A DNA stretch of 64,000 bases from Ectocarpus siliculosus (lineage: Eukaryota > Sar > Phaeophyceae > Ectocarpales > Ectocarpaceae). The notes beneath the pieces were generated by a model that made no database searches, was not told where the DNA came from, and saw only the letters and a program-made list of their open reading frames with translations. Positions 36,401 through 58,962 of the stretch are shown here, piece by piece. Both the position numbers and the translations under genes were made by a program. The stretch's first letter is position 1, and every line of letters begins with the position of its first letter. The stretch lies in contig FN649736.1 of NCBI GenBank assembly GCA_000310025.1, positions 934,293 through 998,292 of the forward strand, given 5' to 3'.

Positions 36401-38429
36401 CTGGTCCTGAGGCTCCTATGATATATCGACCATTGACAGGGGCATATCCTCCACGATCGCTGCGGGGCTCCGTGGAATGATTATCTACCGTTGGAGGCAT
36501 CATGCCTCCGCATGCGACAAAACCCGGCGCGGATGAGGTCGATAAAAGCACCCTCCCACTTGCCTATCCCCGGCCCTTCCATTGCGATCAATATCAAACA
36601 TCCAAGGCGTCCGGCTTTCGTCTCTTGGCCATCAATAGGCAAGGTCAACCTAGCACCCCTGGCCCGCTGAAAAAAGCACGGCATAACCTCGCATTCAAAG
36701 TAGCGTGGCAGCGCCATCTACATAGACGGCACCTTTGGACCGCGTGCCCTCGTCGAACACGGATAGTCCAAGCCGCCGTCTACAACCAAGGTGATTTCTC
36801 CATCGTCGCTTTCCTCCTTCACTCGGGTACCCCGCACTACATTGCGCCGCTCGTCCTCCAAAACGCTGGCGCACTCCCATATATCGGGATCTCCACCAAA
36901 CGTTTGGTAGGGATGTGGCCACTCCCATATATCCGGAAAGGCTACATGGGAATAGCTAAAGTTTTGGGGGACGAGCGGCGCAACGTAATGAGGGGTGCCC
37001 CGAGCGAAGGAGCAAAGCGAGGACGGAGGAATGCCTTACGTGCCCCATGCCGACAAAACGTTTCTACAACTCGCTCTACATACCTTGGCCATGAGGTCCT
37101 TGCTTCCCATTAGCTCAAATAGAGACCAATTTAGCATGGAGGCCGACGTCTCGTGCCCGGCAAGCACGAAGGTCTTCATCTCGTCTCGAATCTGTTGCAC
37201 CAAGGCAACACAAGTCAGGTCATCCACACGTTCCGGCGGTAGCTCCACAGGCAATAATGAGGTTCAAGCAATATCACACGTGCAGAACAATCACCGACCT
37301 TAATGCTTGGTACATCATGTTAGTGGAACTGCGAAGGCAAAGTTGTGATCAATGACAACCCAAGAGTGCGTCTAATTGGCACGGCGACGAGAAATCTCAT
37401 GTCCCATGGGGCCAAGCCCATGTTTCTACAGCAGGAGTTCAGCCACCCTGCCTAACGCGTCCAAGCGCATGGCCATACTTAATCAGGGGCCACCGCAAAA
37501 GTATCAAGAACAACGATAATATCACGAGCCGAGCAGCATGCACCAATGGGGCTGGCCCACACATCTACGTTAGTGTCGAACAGAAAAAAATGGCGCTCGC
37601 AATTGGATGCTCGACACCGGCGCCTTCATAGCCACCATTCTTGCTAGTGTCGCAGATGGCACCACGGCAACAATAGCTGCCGATGCGAAACACTTGCCAA
37701 GCTCTCTATATCCAACAGACGACGCAGCCAACACGTGTCGAACTCAGAATGCAAGACCCACGTGCATGATGAAAGGTCCGCACCTGCAAAACAGCCGCAG
37801 ATCCCCACTCCCCTGGCTCAAGCGAATCCAACACCTTGTCCAGAATATCCCGCTTCCGCCCCAGGTGTGGGTACGAATCCTTCCCGTCCGCCGTGCCCCC
37901 TGACCCGTTCCCGTCGGCAACGCCGTTCGTGGCACCCGCGGCTTGATCTCTCTCCTTTCGAATGATCTCCCAGCGAGCGCGAATTATCCCCGTGATGTAG
38001 TCGTTGAGTATCCGTTGGTTCTTGATGTGAGCCCACCACCCAGGCAGTAGCGGGCAGAACCTCCGCAAGGGGTTCCAAGTCCTTCATGGGGTGTTGGTGG
38101 TGGGGGCGGCGCGTGGGGGCGGCTAGAGGTTGATACCAGGCCTGGCGCCTCGAAACGAAGGGGGCGACTGTTGTGTCCGAAAAATATTACTAGTAAAACT
38201 AGAAAATGAGAGATGTGGGTGGGAAAAAGCGATGCACGGACCGATCGCAAAAATCTTAAACGCCGAGTGGCGAAAGTGTTGACATTTTCTTGCCAACAAG
38301 GACGACGTGCTTGGACGCGGCTGCTTGGCGTGCAGCACCGGAGCAGCGCGCCTGAAACACCGACGCCCCGAAGAAACACCGAAGAACTTCAGAAAGAGAG
38401 ATAGAAAGAGAGACAGAGAGACAGAGACA

Positions 38430-38490
<61 letters not shown>

Positions 38491-38548
38491 GGAGAGGGAG
38501 AGACAGACAGAGAGAGCGACTGAGACAGGGAGAGAAAGAGAGAGACAA

Positions 38549-38607
<59 letters not shown>

Positions 38608-41600
38608 GGGCACACTTATGGCGGCGTGTGGCTCTGTTGCTTTGCCTCTCGCTCACCTCATGTGACCCTCGACCACGATGGGCATGTAGACCTTGGCGAA
38701 CGTCCCGTCGGCCTCCTCGGCGGTGAGACTCATCAACGCCTCCGATATCACCTGCAACCCCCCGACGGCACGCGATGTGTCGGCGCTAGCGGCCATGTCA
38801 GTGTTCTCTCAAACCCCGGCACACGACGTGTCAACCCCAGCGGCCATATCATCTTGTTCTTGTGTGAACCGTAGGTCCGGATGAAAATGACAAGGGATTA
38901 CCCTCATGCACTTATTTCATCAATCAATATAGTTTGGTCCAGGCACACGGTGGAGAGCACAGCAGGCAAGTAGGGTGTTGAATTTCCGTAGAATCCAAGG
39001 TGGTCCTTCCGTGACGCAGGAGCACGTACCAGTTGCAAGAGAATCGGGATACCGGACGGCGGAAATCCTTTAGTCATGTGGGAATGGCAGCAGCTCCTAC
39101 GGCAAAAGGTCGGAAGAGGCAAGGCCTCTTGTACCGCCAATGCCATTGTGGAGGGCTGGGGCAAAAAAAAAAAAACGGATCGATTTTGAGTGCGTGCTCC
39201 GGGACTTGGCCCCTAGACCCCGACGGCACACTGGAGAGTTGAATATTTTCGTCTGCGTACCGCCGTGTCTGCTCTTTCGTCCCATCAAGTGACTAGAGGG
39301 CGATGAGATACTGCACGATGTGGGTTCCCAGCGCTAAGCACCACCGCCACCACCACCCTCCCGACCATGATGCCTATGCACATGCATGTACCCCTCCGCT
39401 CTTCAGTAGACCCCGCCCAAGCCAGCCCGTGAGTCTCTCGAACTATTGGCACCGCCGGCCGTGTACCTGCAGCGTGAGATGCCTCATTTCCTCTCCGATC
39501 TCCATCGACTCGTTAGCCTCCTCCGCCTCGTCGAGCCTCTTGGCGAGGCGCGCGACTGCCCTTTGGGACATGCCCGGCACGGCCGATAGAACCTCGATGC
39601 GAAACGCCGCGGAAACCTGGGCGGCATGGATCGAGTGAAAAAGGTCACGGGGACGACATCCAAAGATAGGACAAAAATGTGGGTAGCAGGTTTGATCATT
39701 GAAGTGACGAAAAACTACTCGAATCTCTACAGAGATTTGAGTGCAACGGTAGTGAGGACGAGATCCAAAGGTAGCACAAACATGTGGTAGCAGCGAACCC
39801 CACCCCTTGAAAGCGCACCTTGAGAACTACTCATGCAGCATCTCTGCAGGGATTGAGTGCACACGTCTCGTGGACGACATCCAAAGATAGGACAAGTTTT
39901 GGTAGCAAGTTGAATCTTAACCGCCTTTGAAAGCGAAACAAAAATACTCGAGTCTCGGCAGGGCTTGAACGCCAAGGTCACGAGGACGATATTCAACGGT
40001 ACGACGATCGTGTGGGTAGCAGGTTGAACCTCATTCCTTGTGAAAGCACCCAAGAACTACCCGTATCTCATACCGCTCTCTGTATAGAGACCATTGGGAT
40101 ATTTCACGGTTACTCCCGAATGGTCGGCAAACGGTACGCTTTCAAAGAGAGTGGTACGTGTGCAGTGGCTCCAAGTGCTGCTGCCGATTAACAACGAAGG
40201 TTCAAACCAGGCCGCGGTCGAAAAGCAAGTACCCGACGCACGGAATAGAAAGCCCAAGAGCGGTGGTGTTGGCTGGCACGTCTGTAGCAAAAAAAAACCT
40301 CGGGACCTTTCCCGTGGTTAGATTTCCTTCTTTGTTCCACCAGTCACAGAGTTATGAATAGTACATGAGAGTCCTCCGTCCGATCACCTTATTGCGCTGC
40401 TTGCGCCACTTGGGTCCATCTGACGTGACGATGCCGGTCCCGAGAAGGGAAAGGAATGGGCGGTAGGCGAAGTCGACATCTTTGTGGTACTTGGATATCT
40501 GCTCTTGGGAAAATGTGGTACGGGACGAGAGTGGGGCGGGGTACCGTGGGATCGTCTGCGGAAGCACGGCAAAGGTGCAGGAGAACTGTGAAAAGCTTGT
40601 GCCACACGCAAGGGAACGGGAGACACTAGAAAATGGTACGCGACTGTAGCCAGTGTTTGTTGGTTTCATGGCCGAACCACAGGAAGATGACCCCATGTGC
40701 GCCCGGTCTCCTACGCACTGGGACCGTAGCCATGACCAGTCTAGTTTCCTCACTTGTCACAGCCCCAGTCACATTTGTCGCCTACCGGTATACCTTGGTG
40801 CGCATGACCTCCTTCATGAAGGACGGGTCCGACAACACGACGTTGACGTTGCCGAACAGCGAGAACTTGTAGATGCTGCCGTACTCCTGCGCCCACCGTG
40901 TCATCGTGTCCCACGGGGCCCCCTCGGCTAGCTTGAGGGCAGGGCCAAGCACCGGCAAAGTCCCCCTGCATCGTCAAGTTCGGCGATGTTTTGTTGGTGA
41001 TTGTTTCCGCATGTCGCAGGTTGTAGATGTCCGTGAAAGATGAAATATGTTACATGTCGGTGACCAAGGATGGACGTATATTATGTAGGTAATGAATAGC
41101 ATGAGGAGTTTGAAGGTGATGTGAAACTGGTCGATAGGAGTGTGGAGGGGGAAGGGCGTGCGGAGTGTACTGAGGTTGGTTGGGCTGTCGACTTGTCGAC
41201 CCAGCGAAACACCTGACCCGTCTGAATTACCTGTTCCCTGAGAAAGTCAGAGACTTTTAGCCTCTAACAAGCTCTCAAATGTACAGTAGTCCTCGATCGA
41301 TCTCTCAGGCGTTGCACCCGCTGTGAAAACTCTTGTTGGCTGACGGGAACTATCTAATGTACTGCTGTACGCTACACACCGTTGAAAATTCCCAGGGGGA
41401 GACTACCTCTACATGTAGTCTCTCCTCATAGACTACTGCTGTCTCTCCAATAGTCTCCCCCTGTATGGAAAGTCTACACATGTTCTGATGAGGTGAGCCG
41501 TTGCAGCCTCCGTAACGCATCCACTCTGAAACGTGTTCGCTTGGATGATGCGATGCGATAACCATGATCATCCGCATTGCTCTCGGCAACAGCTGCTGGA

Positions 41601-42081
41601 GACAATCAGGCAACTATAATAAAGTAAGGCTCACAGGCTCACAGGAGACCAACCCCCAAGTCGGCGGCTACACCGCTTCGAAGCAGTGCACTGGCCAACG
41701 CGAAACAGCCAACAAGCAATTGTTCTTGCTCAATTCAAAATCGAGAGGTTGGTTTTGTGTTTGGAATCATTGAGTCTCTTCCGGAAGATGCCGTCAACAA
41801 GCTCTCCACCACTCCCGACACCAAGCTGGATACCCGTTCCTATCGAAACGTACAAGTCACCTGAGGGATGGGACCGTGCGGGACATGCGTCGCAGCTTGA
41901 GGGCGAGGCGGCACCTCAGCAAGAATTTCCAGGCGATCCAAAGAGCAGCCAGAGAAGATAACGCTGCCAGCACACCTGCTCCCGCTCGCTGCTCCTGTAC
42001 GCCAGCCCAGCGGGCCATCTTGGAGTCTGCATCAGCAATACCAGCCTGAAACCCACCTATTAACCTTGGCAGGCTCGCCAT
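33451..42081 (-). CDS. Cytochrome P450 monooxygenase (complete, 11 exons)
   Basis: This is a 560-aa haem-thiolate monooxygenase, probably in the ER membrane. Minus-strand exons: 42081-41861, 40965-40794, 40498-40388, 39616-39467, 38751-38657, 38081-37784, 37191-37084, 36103-35976, 35546-35438, 34249-34097, 33588-33451; phases agree throughout. A membrane anchor lies at about 33-55 (GVLAALSSLAALWIAWKFLL), then LPVLGPALKLAEG. Motifs: WRKQR in helix C (162-166), AGHETS in helix I (360-365), RESLR as ExxR (Glu422, Arg425), YNPDRF for the PxRF region, and the haem loop FIDGPRNCLG with Cys504. The ATG at 42081 has a strong context (CCACCATGG) and is preferred to the one 30 bases upstream. Substrate and CYP family cannot be named from the sequence. 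The acceptor of exon 6 (CATGAAG) is weak but required by frame. Introns carry many tandem repeats. Confidence 0.93.
34632..34745. repeat. 58-bp tandem duplication in P450 intron 9
   Basis: Two units share GCAATCC-GAC, then GCAGATCC/GCAAATCC, then AGACCATC-TTGGCGCTCTAC. They are about 85% alike by eye. Confidence 0.8.
35119..35275 (+). repeat. (CAA)n-tailed dispersed repeat, copy A
   Basis: It starts GTATACCTTTTTCGGGTAAG and runs through GCCTGTGACCACGGGAATCG, TACTGGGTAGAGA and GGAACGGTTTTTAATGTGAA into (CAA)n. The same order of blocks recurs at 45998-46167. It is in P450 intron 9. Confidence 0.82.
36242..36427. repeat. 114-bp tandem duplication in P450 intron 7
   Basis: GGAACCAAACGGC, TATCAGCGC and ACTGGTCCCGAGGCTCC recur 114 bp later as GGAACCAAATGGC, TATCAGCAC and ACTGGTCCTGAGGCTCC. 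Confidence 0.75.
36790..37028. mobile_element. Foldback MITE-like element in P450 intron 7
   Basis: The left arm (TCCTTCACTCGGGTACCCCG, ATTGCGCCGCTCGTCC, CCAAAAC) is repeated inverted in the right arm. The reverse complement of 36961-37020 reads TCCTTCGCTCGGGGCACCCC, GTTGCGCCGCTCGTCC, CCAAAAC. The centre is the palindrome CCAAACGTTTGG at about 36895-36906, with CACTCCCATATATC on one side and a near copy on the other. No transposase was seen; the element would be non-autonomous. Exact ends and target-site duplications were not resolved. Confidence 0.72.
38393..38602. repeat. GA-rich satellite in P450 intron 5
   Basis: About 210 bp of AGAGAGAC/AGAGAGAG repeats with GGAGAGGGAGAG interruptions. 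The P450 is on the minus strand, so in its transcript this is a CU tract near the 5' splice site of the intron. Confidence 0.95.
39640..40080. repeat. ~110-bp minisatellite, four degenerate copies, P450 intron 3
   Basis: The phrase GGACGACATCCAAAGATAGG or close variants occurs at 39651, 39756, 39872 and 39984. Each is followed by GTGGGTAGCAGGTT-like and GAACTACTC-like segments. Spacing is 105-116 bp. Confidence 0.82.
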
Positions 42082-43177
42082 GGTGGTGGGGTGTGCGAGA
42101 TTGTGAGGCAACAGCAGAGCGACACTGACAACTGGCCGTGCTGGCTGTGCGGCGCAGCGGTGGGCACTTTAGTCCTTCGAAAATCATTCTGCGGGGCCTC
42201 TCTTCTTGCTGCTACGGCTGTACTGCTACAGCTACCAGTAGTCGACGAGGGCAATCAAGGGGCCGAGCTTGTGGGTCTGGTTGGACAATCGACTCGTGTG
42301 GAAGCTGGGACTGTAGCTGTTGAAGGTGAGCCGCGTTGGGCACTGGACTTCTCGTGCTGCCACACCGTTTTCCACTCTGGGTTTGGCTCTCTACAACCCT
42401 CTCGGAAACGAGATGAGGTGCGTGTCCCTTACAGGTCGGGGACGGCACTCGTTATAGTAGGGCAATGTCGGCTTCAGTATCCACGGTCTAGCTGGTGCCA
42501 TACCTCACCAATTCGTTGGTTTAACTGCTCGAGGCCTGTTCATCTAGCTTCCATCCGGCGCTGAACTCTCAACTCTCGGATCCTTGCACAAAACTTCCGG
42601 AACGCGATGTGACCCTCCCCGTAACCCCACTGTGCTAAGCAGCAAGTCAGTCAGTGGCATGCCACAACAGCGTCACAGCAGCTGCGTCTGGTACTGGACC
42701 CCAATGTAGCGTCGTCAATGTATTAAGCTGTTCGTTCAAGTCGAAATACCATGAGCATATATGCACTACCCCTATTGCCGCTCTGTCGAAAAAGCGAGTC
42801 AGTGTGTAATTGTCCCGCTCCTCACCCACGTCTGCGCTTGGACGACACCAGATCAACTTGTCCACCCCTGCATACATAGTAGCCCTGCTACGCCTATCAT
42901 GCGCCGTTGACTTGGTTCACGCCAGTGTTTTCCGTCACGTATATTCTGGTTTGTGCATGTAACAACATGCCGTTTTCATAGCTTGGTACGCAAGCTGCCC
43001 GTGCAACCTTCAACCGCATCACTTCATCGCCCTACCCACCGCCGGTACCCACGCACACCCCACCTCCTGAACCAGCGACGGGGAAATTGGACCCAACAAC
43101 GACGGGAGACTAAACTACTAACGTCCGGCAGCACAAACGGCAGCAGTTAGTCTCTCAGCCAAAAGGAGGCACGCGAG
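42082..43177. promoter_or_regulatory. Divergent spacer, P450 / JmjC gene
   Basis: 1.1 kb lie between the two start codons. It must hold both promoters and 5' UTRs. A plus-strand open frame at 42091-42564 has no recognised domain. No clear TATA box or repeat was found. Confidence 0.5.
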
Positions 43178-54128
<10,951 letters not shown>

Positions 54129-57052
54129 GTCTTGTGACCACGCAGCCATCCGTCGGTAGGGCTCTGCCTTTTGTTGCATACAGTCTGTAGGACTTTGCCT
54201 GAGTTTTGGATACAGCAGCTAGTAGAGTAGCTGTTGGTAGGGCTTCGCCTAAAGTGTTGCTAACAAGAGCAGTTTTCGGTAGGGCTGTGCCTAAAATGTA
54301 TAATATGTCGGTAGCGATTTGCCCCGGGGTGTGTATCTGCCTGTTGTAGCACGTCGTTTCCTGCAGGCTGGATGGGGATACGCGCGATGTTCGGTTTTCC
54401 TCGAGGGTCGGCGCGAAATATTCACTCTCCGTTCATTCTCACCATGGCCGTCTGTTGTGCAAGCCTTGGGGCGCATGGAGATAGCGCTCTAGAGGACATG
54501 GTCGATAGTGTGAGCATCGGAGCCAATCGTCTAACTCACACCATGCAAACGAAGGAGAGGCGCTTGTGTCAAGGTACCGAATGCCGAAGAGTGTCTACGA
54601 CGGGAAGTTGTGAGATGTTTTCGCTCGCAAAAATACCAACGTAGAACGGCTTGTACGCGTGCTCTGGTTCGAGCCAACATCGCGTATCATTCCCGCCCGC
54701 GCGACTTCTGTTGGGTGGCATCATTACGGTTAGCGGGTCCGAGTAAAGTGCAAACATCGAAAGTACTCCTTGTGAATCTCTCGCATGTACCACTGTACAC
54801 GTATTGCCTCGGTGTTGTTGTCGTGGTTTGGTGAAAAGTCCAAGCAGCCGTCGATATCGCGGGTGCTTCACACGGCTGGAGTTGGGCGGGGCGTGTGGTG
54901 GAGTTGCGGGGACGCAATGTTTTTCGCGTTTTTTGGCGTGTGCACCCCACCCATTCTTGTACACTGCCACACACGAACGTAAGGAGGGGTACACCGCAAT
55001 CCCATGCAGATCATGTAGATAGGGCAGGGGAGTGAACGCCACTCACCGTTTGTTACACCCCGCGGTGGCCTTGAATGGCCGCCTGACTCTCACCATCATC
55101 GGCGTTGGCTTTATTTTAGTCAAGCCATCTCGAAGTTCGTGCGCTGCAGTGCAATACGTTCGGAGTATGGCATGTCATGTCTTCATCTGGACTACTGTAC
55201 TCTACAACAGTTGACATCGGTTAGAGTACTGGACTTTGCGATGCTTGATCTCTCCATCGGGAGTTTGGATGCCCCCGAACTTGGTCAAGATTTTTTTTTC
55301 GGACGGTGTCGAGGGGAAGTTCAATGAAACGTGCGTAGGATGCCTTCAGGCAAGCGGTGCGACAAACTGGACAAGCCGCGCCGCTTTAAGTTCGGGTCGA
55401 AGATTCATTAATCTCGGTTCGGCAAGTGGAGTTCCATTGTTTCACTTTGAAATCGGGCATATCATTTGGGACGAACGGACCCAACCACGCGACAACCGTC
55501 AATAATCGTTTACTGTTTCAAGGAAGATGCAGGTCAGTGTGTGACTCAACGAACGAGGTCACCGTGATGTCACACGATTTCAGCTCAAAATGCTTGAGAC
55601 GAGTTTGGGAGAATCGATGAAGTTTTGCCGGGTTAGAGAATCACCGAGCGACGGGCAGGCCTTCCCGGCAGTGCACTTGCACAATTCGTCTCTGAGGGGC
55701 GACCGCGAGACCAACATGCGGTCTTAAAGTTCGCCCTTCCTTTTCATTCGTAAGTGTATTCTGCGGCAATTTCTGACAACTCACTTTGAGAGAACACAGG
55801 AGATGAGAACCACGATCGACAATTTCCAGCGACAGCCTCTGACGATGGTTTGCGTCTGGCTATTGGGCCCAACCACACCAGCACGCGAACGCGATGAGCC
55901 GACCGGGCTCAAACTCGCTGCCGGGGGCACTAGGGCCAGACGGGCGATGGCTACCTGCTCGCGGCGCTGGCACTCGGCTTTTCGTGGTTTGGGAGCTTCC
56001 GTGGTTGATGGACAAGACGCACACTTTCATTGTTTTGTTCATGGCTTGTTGCAACCTCAGAGAAACACTTGGTAGTCAATGCCTGGACCACCAGCTGGGG
56101 TCACGACGGAGAAAATTTCTACATTGTCTCAAGGTGCTGGCCTTCAAAATGTGAGAAGGGCTCAGCAGACTTCACTTCTTGGCAAATGCGAGACATTTCA
56201 CTCTGGAGAGATTCGAATACACAGCCGACGTATAGGTAGAGAGGCGGATGAATTTTTCTTGGGGTAGTGAAGTAAATAGCTGAACTCAGCCACGGTTTTG
56301 TGCCGGGCCCCAATTTTCCCTCAAGTAGTAGGAACGACTGCAGCACCCGCGTTCGTACTTTCCGAACATGGGAGTTCTTCTCGAGGTATGCTGTGACGTG
56401 ACAAAACATGCCCCATGAAGGGGCAGAGTCGCATGTACCGGGAAATATTGATATTCTCTGGGTCGAACAATGCTTTGGTACTACTCCAATCTCTCGAATC
56501 GCGGCCTCGACTCAGACAGTCGAGACACACGACATTCTCTGGACCGTCTACGACCCCCACGGCTGGAAAGAAAGACAGATAGGGACATCCGGAGGTATCG
56601 ATAGTCGAACCATCTATCGGTGGCGATGACGACAAATACACCATTCACTCATGCTCATCCACATCCATTCACTCTCGGCTACCCCCAGCCACCCTCCTCA
56701 CGCCACGGACCTCGACAGTTTCACTCTGCCAACTTATACATATCGATGAGCAAGGGGACAGCGCTCTCCTACTGCCGTAACCACGCCCAAAACAAGGGGC
56801 GGGTCTTCTCGTTTTCCACTTTTAGCACGTGTGCGTGCCACCAACGCGTGTCAGAACATGATACTTCGAAAAGAGGCTCGTTTTCTTATTGCCTCTGCGG
56901 GTACCCCAACATCGCCCATATTGGTTTTAAGATTCTCCACTGAGCACCTGTTCTGACGGTCGAGTTCACAAACTTGTCAACCTGAACTTCTTTCTAGCTC
57001 TCAGGTTCGTGAGTCGTGCCGCACACTACTGTATTCTGCCTAGTGATGGTGC
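54129..57052. other. Convergent intergenic region with exon-like fragments
   Basis: A 2.9-kb spacer between the JmjC stop and the Oxa1-like stop. The first 200 bp are a repeat-bearing 3' UTR. From about 55,200 to 56,640 several short plus-strand frames look protein-like (for example VNAWTTSWGHDGENFYIV near 56,070) but are broken by stops and lack consistent splice links. They may be remnants of a lost gene or chance. Confidence 0.45.
54150..54325 (+). repeat. GGTAGGGCTNTGCCT repeats in the JmjC 3' UTR
   Basis: Five degenerate copies (GGTAGGGCTCTGCCT, TGTAGGACTTTGCCT, GGTAGGGCTTCGCCT, GGTAGGGCTGTGCCT, GGTAGCGATTTGCCC) spaced about 35-50 bp apart. Most can form a small AGG/CCT stem with a six-base loop. 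Confidence 0.75.
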
Positions 57053-58924
57053 TTATTTCGGGCCGTCCTCTCCACTTCGCTCCCCATGCTGCCGCTTGAG
57101 CTCCTCGTGTCGAACCTTCAAGCAAAAACGAAAAACGATTGCAGTGTGAAGCGATACACAACAGTGGTCAAACGGAATGTTCAGGTCGCTTCCTGCTGCA
57201 GCACTTGGGCCTCCGCATTTGCCGTTCACAACAACGAGCTCTGTTCGGTTCTAATACGTTGGGACTGTCCTCGCTGAATCTGCTTGTCTCTCTAGATTTG
57301 GGATCATTGGAACTCGACGCTGTTGACGAGAGCCATGAGTTACTCCAGGGCTTGAATCTGTGTTTACAAGTTTTTATGCCGTTCTTGGGTGGCATTGTGA
57401 CCACGTGTAGTCGCCATTTCCCATTAGGGACGAGGAGGGACTGGGCAATACTTATGTCAAAACGTTTCGTTCTTCGAAGGCACCGACAGCAGCCCGCCCA
57501 CGACAACACCCATCTAGGTCACATGAACGCAATACCTCACAGCCGTCCAATAGAGCTACTGCAGATCACCACGTGGCGGTCTTGTCAACAGACAAAATTC
57601 GACCAAGTGCGAGATAGTGTAACAACGGGGGAAAAAGCGCGAAGCCACAGAGGGCAGCAGCAAACAGCGGGATCAAAACCAACTAATTGTCCAATGCTCA
57701 CCTTGGAAGCTTTTGCAACAGCCTCTCTCGCCCGCTCCGCTGCCTCCGCCGCCGCCCTAGACGCCTCGCCAGAGGCCCCCTCGCCCCCACCCCCCCACCT
57801 CTCCAAGTCTTCCTTGCTCGCGAAGTCAGCCTCGGCAGGTTCCTGCGAAAAAAAAAAAGAGCTTCGAGTTGGTTGATGTCGGTTTCATTATTGTTGAGGG
57901 ATCTTGACGTTGCGGTCATTGCATGCCAATTCAACAAACAGGCCACCGCGATTGTCAACCCTACCGGTGGTCAAAAACCAGGAAATTCATATCCTTCAGT
58001 GACACTACAATCGTACACTCGGGCGTCAGGAATCGTCGAGGAGGGAATACAAATTCCTGAATCCCTCCGACACACACAACCATCTAGAAAAGTATTACTG
58101 TACGTAAGAAAATCGCCAGATAGGAACCCGTTGTGTGCTCCAGGCTAACATGCTCCAAAAAGTACCCAGCGCCAAGATGGTGGAGGAAAAAAAAAAAATC
58201 AATTTAGTGATTTCGTGGGTGCTTTAAGAGGGGAGCAACCGCTTAAGCCCTCACGCAAATAAAGACTCGATCGCCGCATAGGAATGAATCCTTCTGTGTG
58301 ACCTCGGTTCGAAGCCGTGGTGTTGGTAGACGCTGTAAACAGCGAAGAGGCTAAAAGTGATCGTGCTACAAAGAGAACGCATAGATAATGTCGCGTTCAG
58401 ATATTCAACGAGCAAAGCCGAAAACACCACAAAAAGGCGAAAAAAAGACTCCTCCTGTATGTACGCGCACCGCAACCACGCAACCAGAGTCCTCACCCGA
58501 ATTCCAAACCACGCGTCACCAGCAAAAAAAAAAAAAAATCGACCGTCATCGGTGCACTTTCTTTCATCGTCATCCCTCCACGCACCTTCTTGTCGGCTGG
58601 AGCCGCGGGCGCCGGCATGTCCTCGGGCAGCGGCCACCCCAGGGCCTGCTGCACCGGCCGCATCTCGAACAGCCCCCGCTGCAGCATGCCGAAGACGTTT
58701 GTGGTCGTCCAGTAGACGAGAACGCCGGCGGGCATACTGAAGGCCACCGGCACGAAGACGACGCTCATCACGCGGAACATGACCTTGGGGTTGAAGTTGG
58801 GCTTGTCTGGGCCATGGGCGGCCGGCATGTCGGACCCCAGTTCCATCAGGAGCTGCGGTCGGTGCCGTGTGTGCGGATTTTGAATATGAGAGAGAGACAG
58901 AGAGACAGAGAGACAGAGAGACAT

Positions 58925-58962
<38 letters not shown>

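Noticed and set aside
39640-40080. Possible CRISPR-like array
   Set aside because: The units are degenerate 105-116 bp tandem repeats without constant-length unique spacers, and they lie in a eukaryotic intron.
42091-42564. 157-aa plus-strand frame between the P450 and JmjC genes
   Set aside because: It has no recognised domain or splice-linked partner, and its start overlaps the upstream region of the minus-strand P450.
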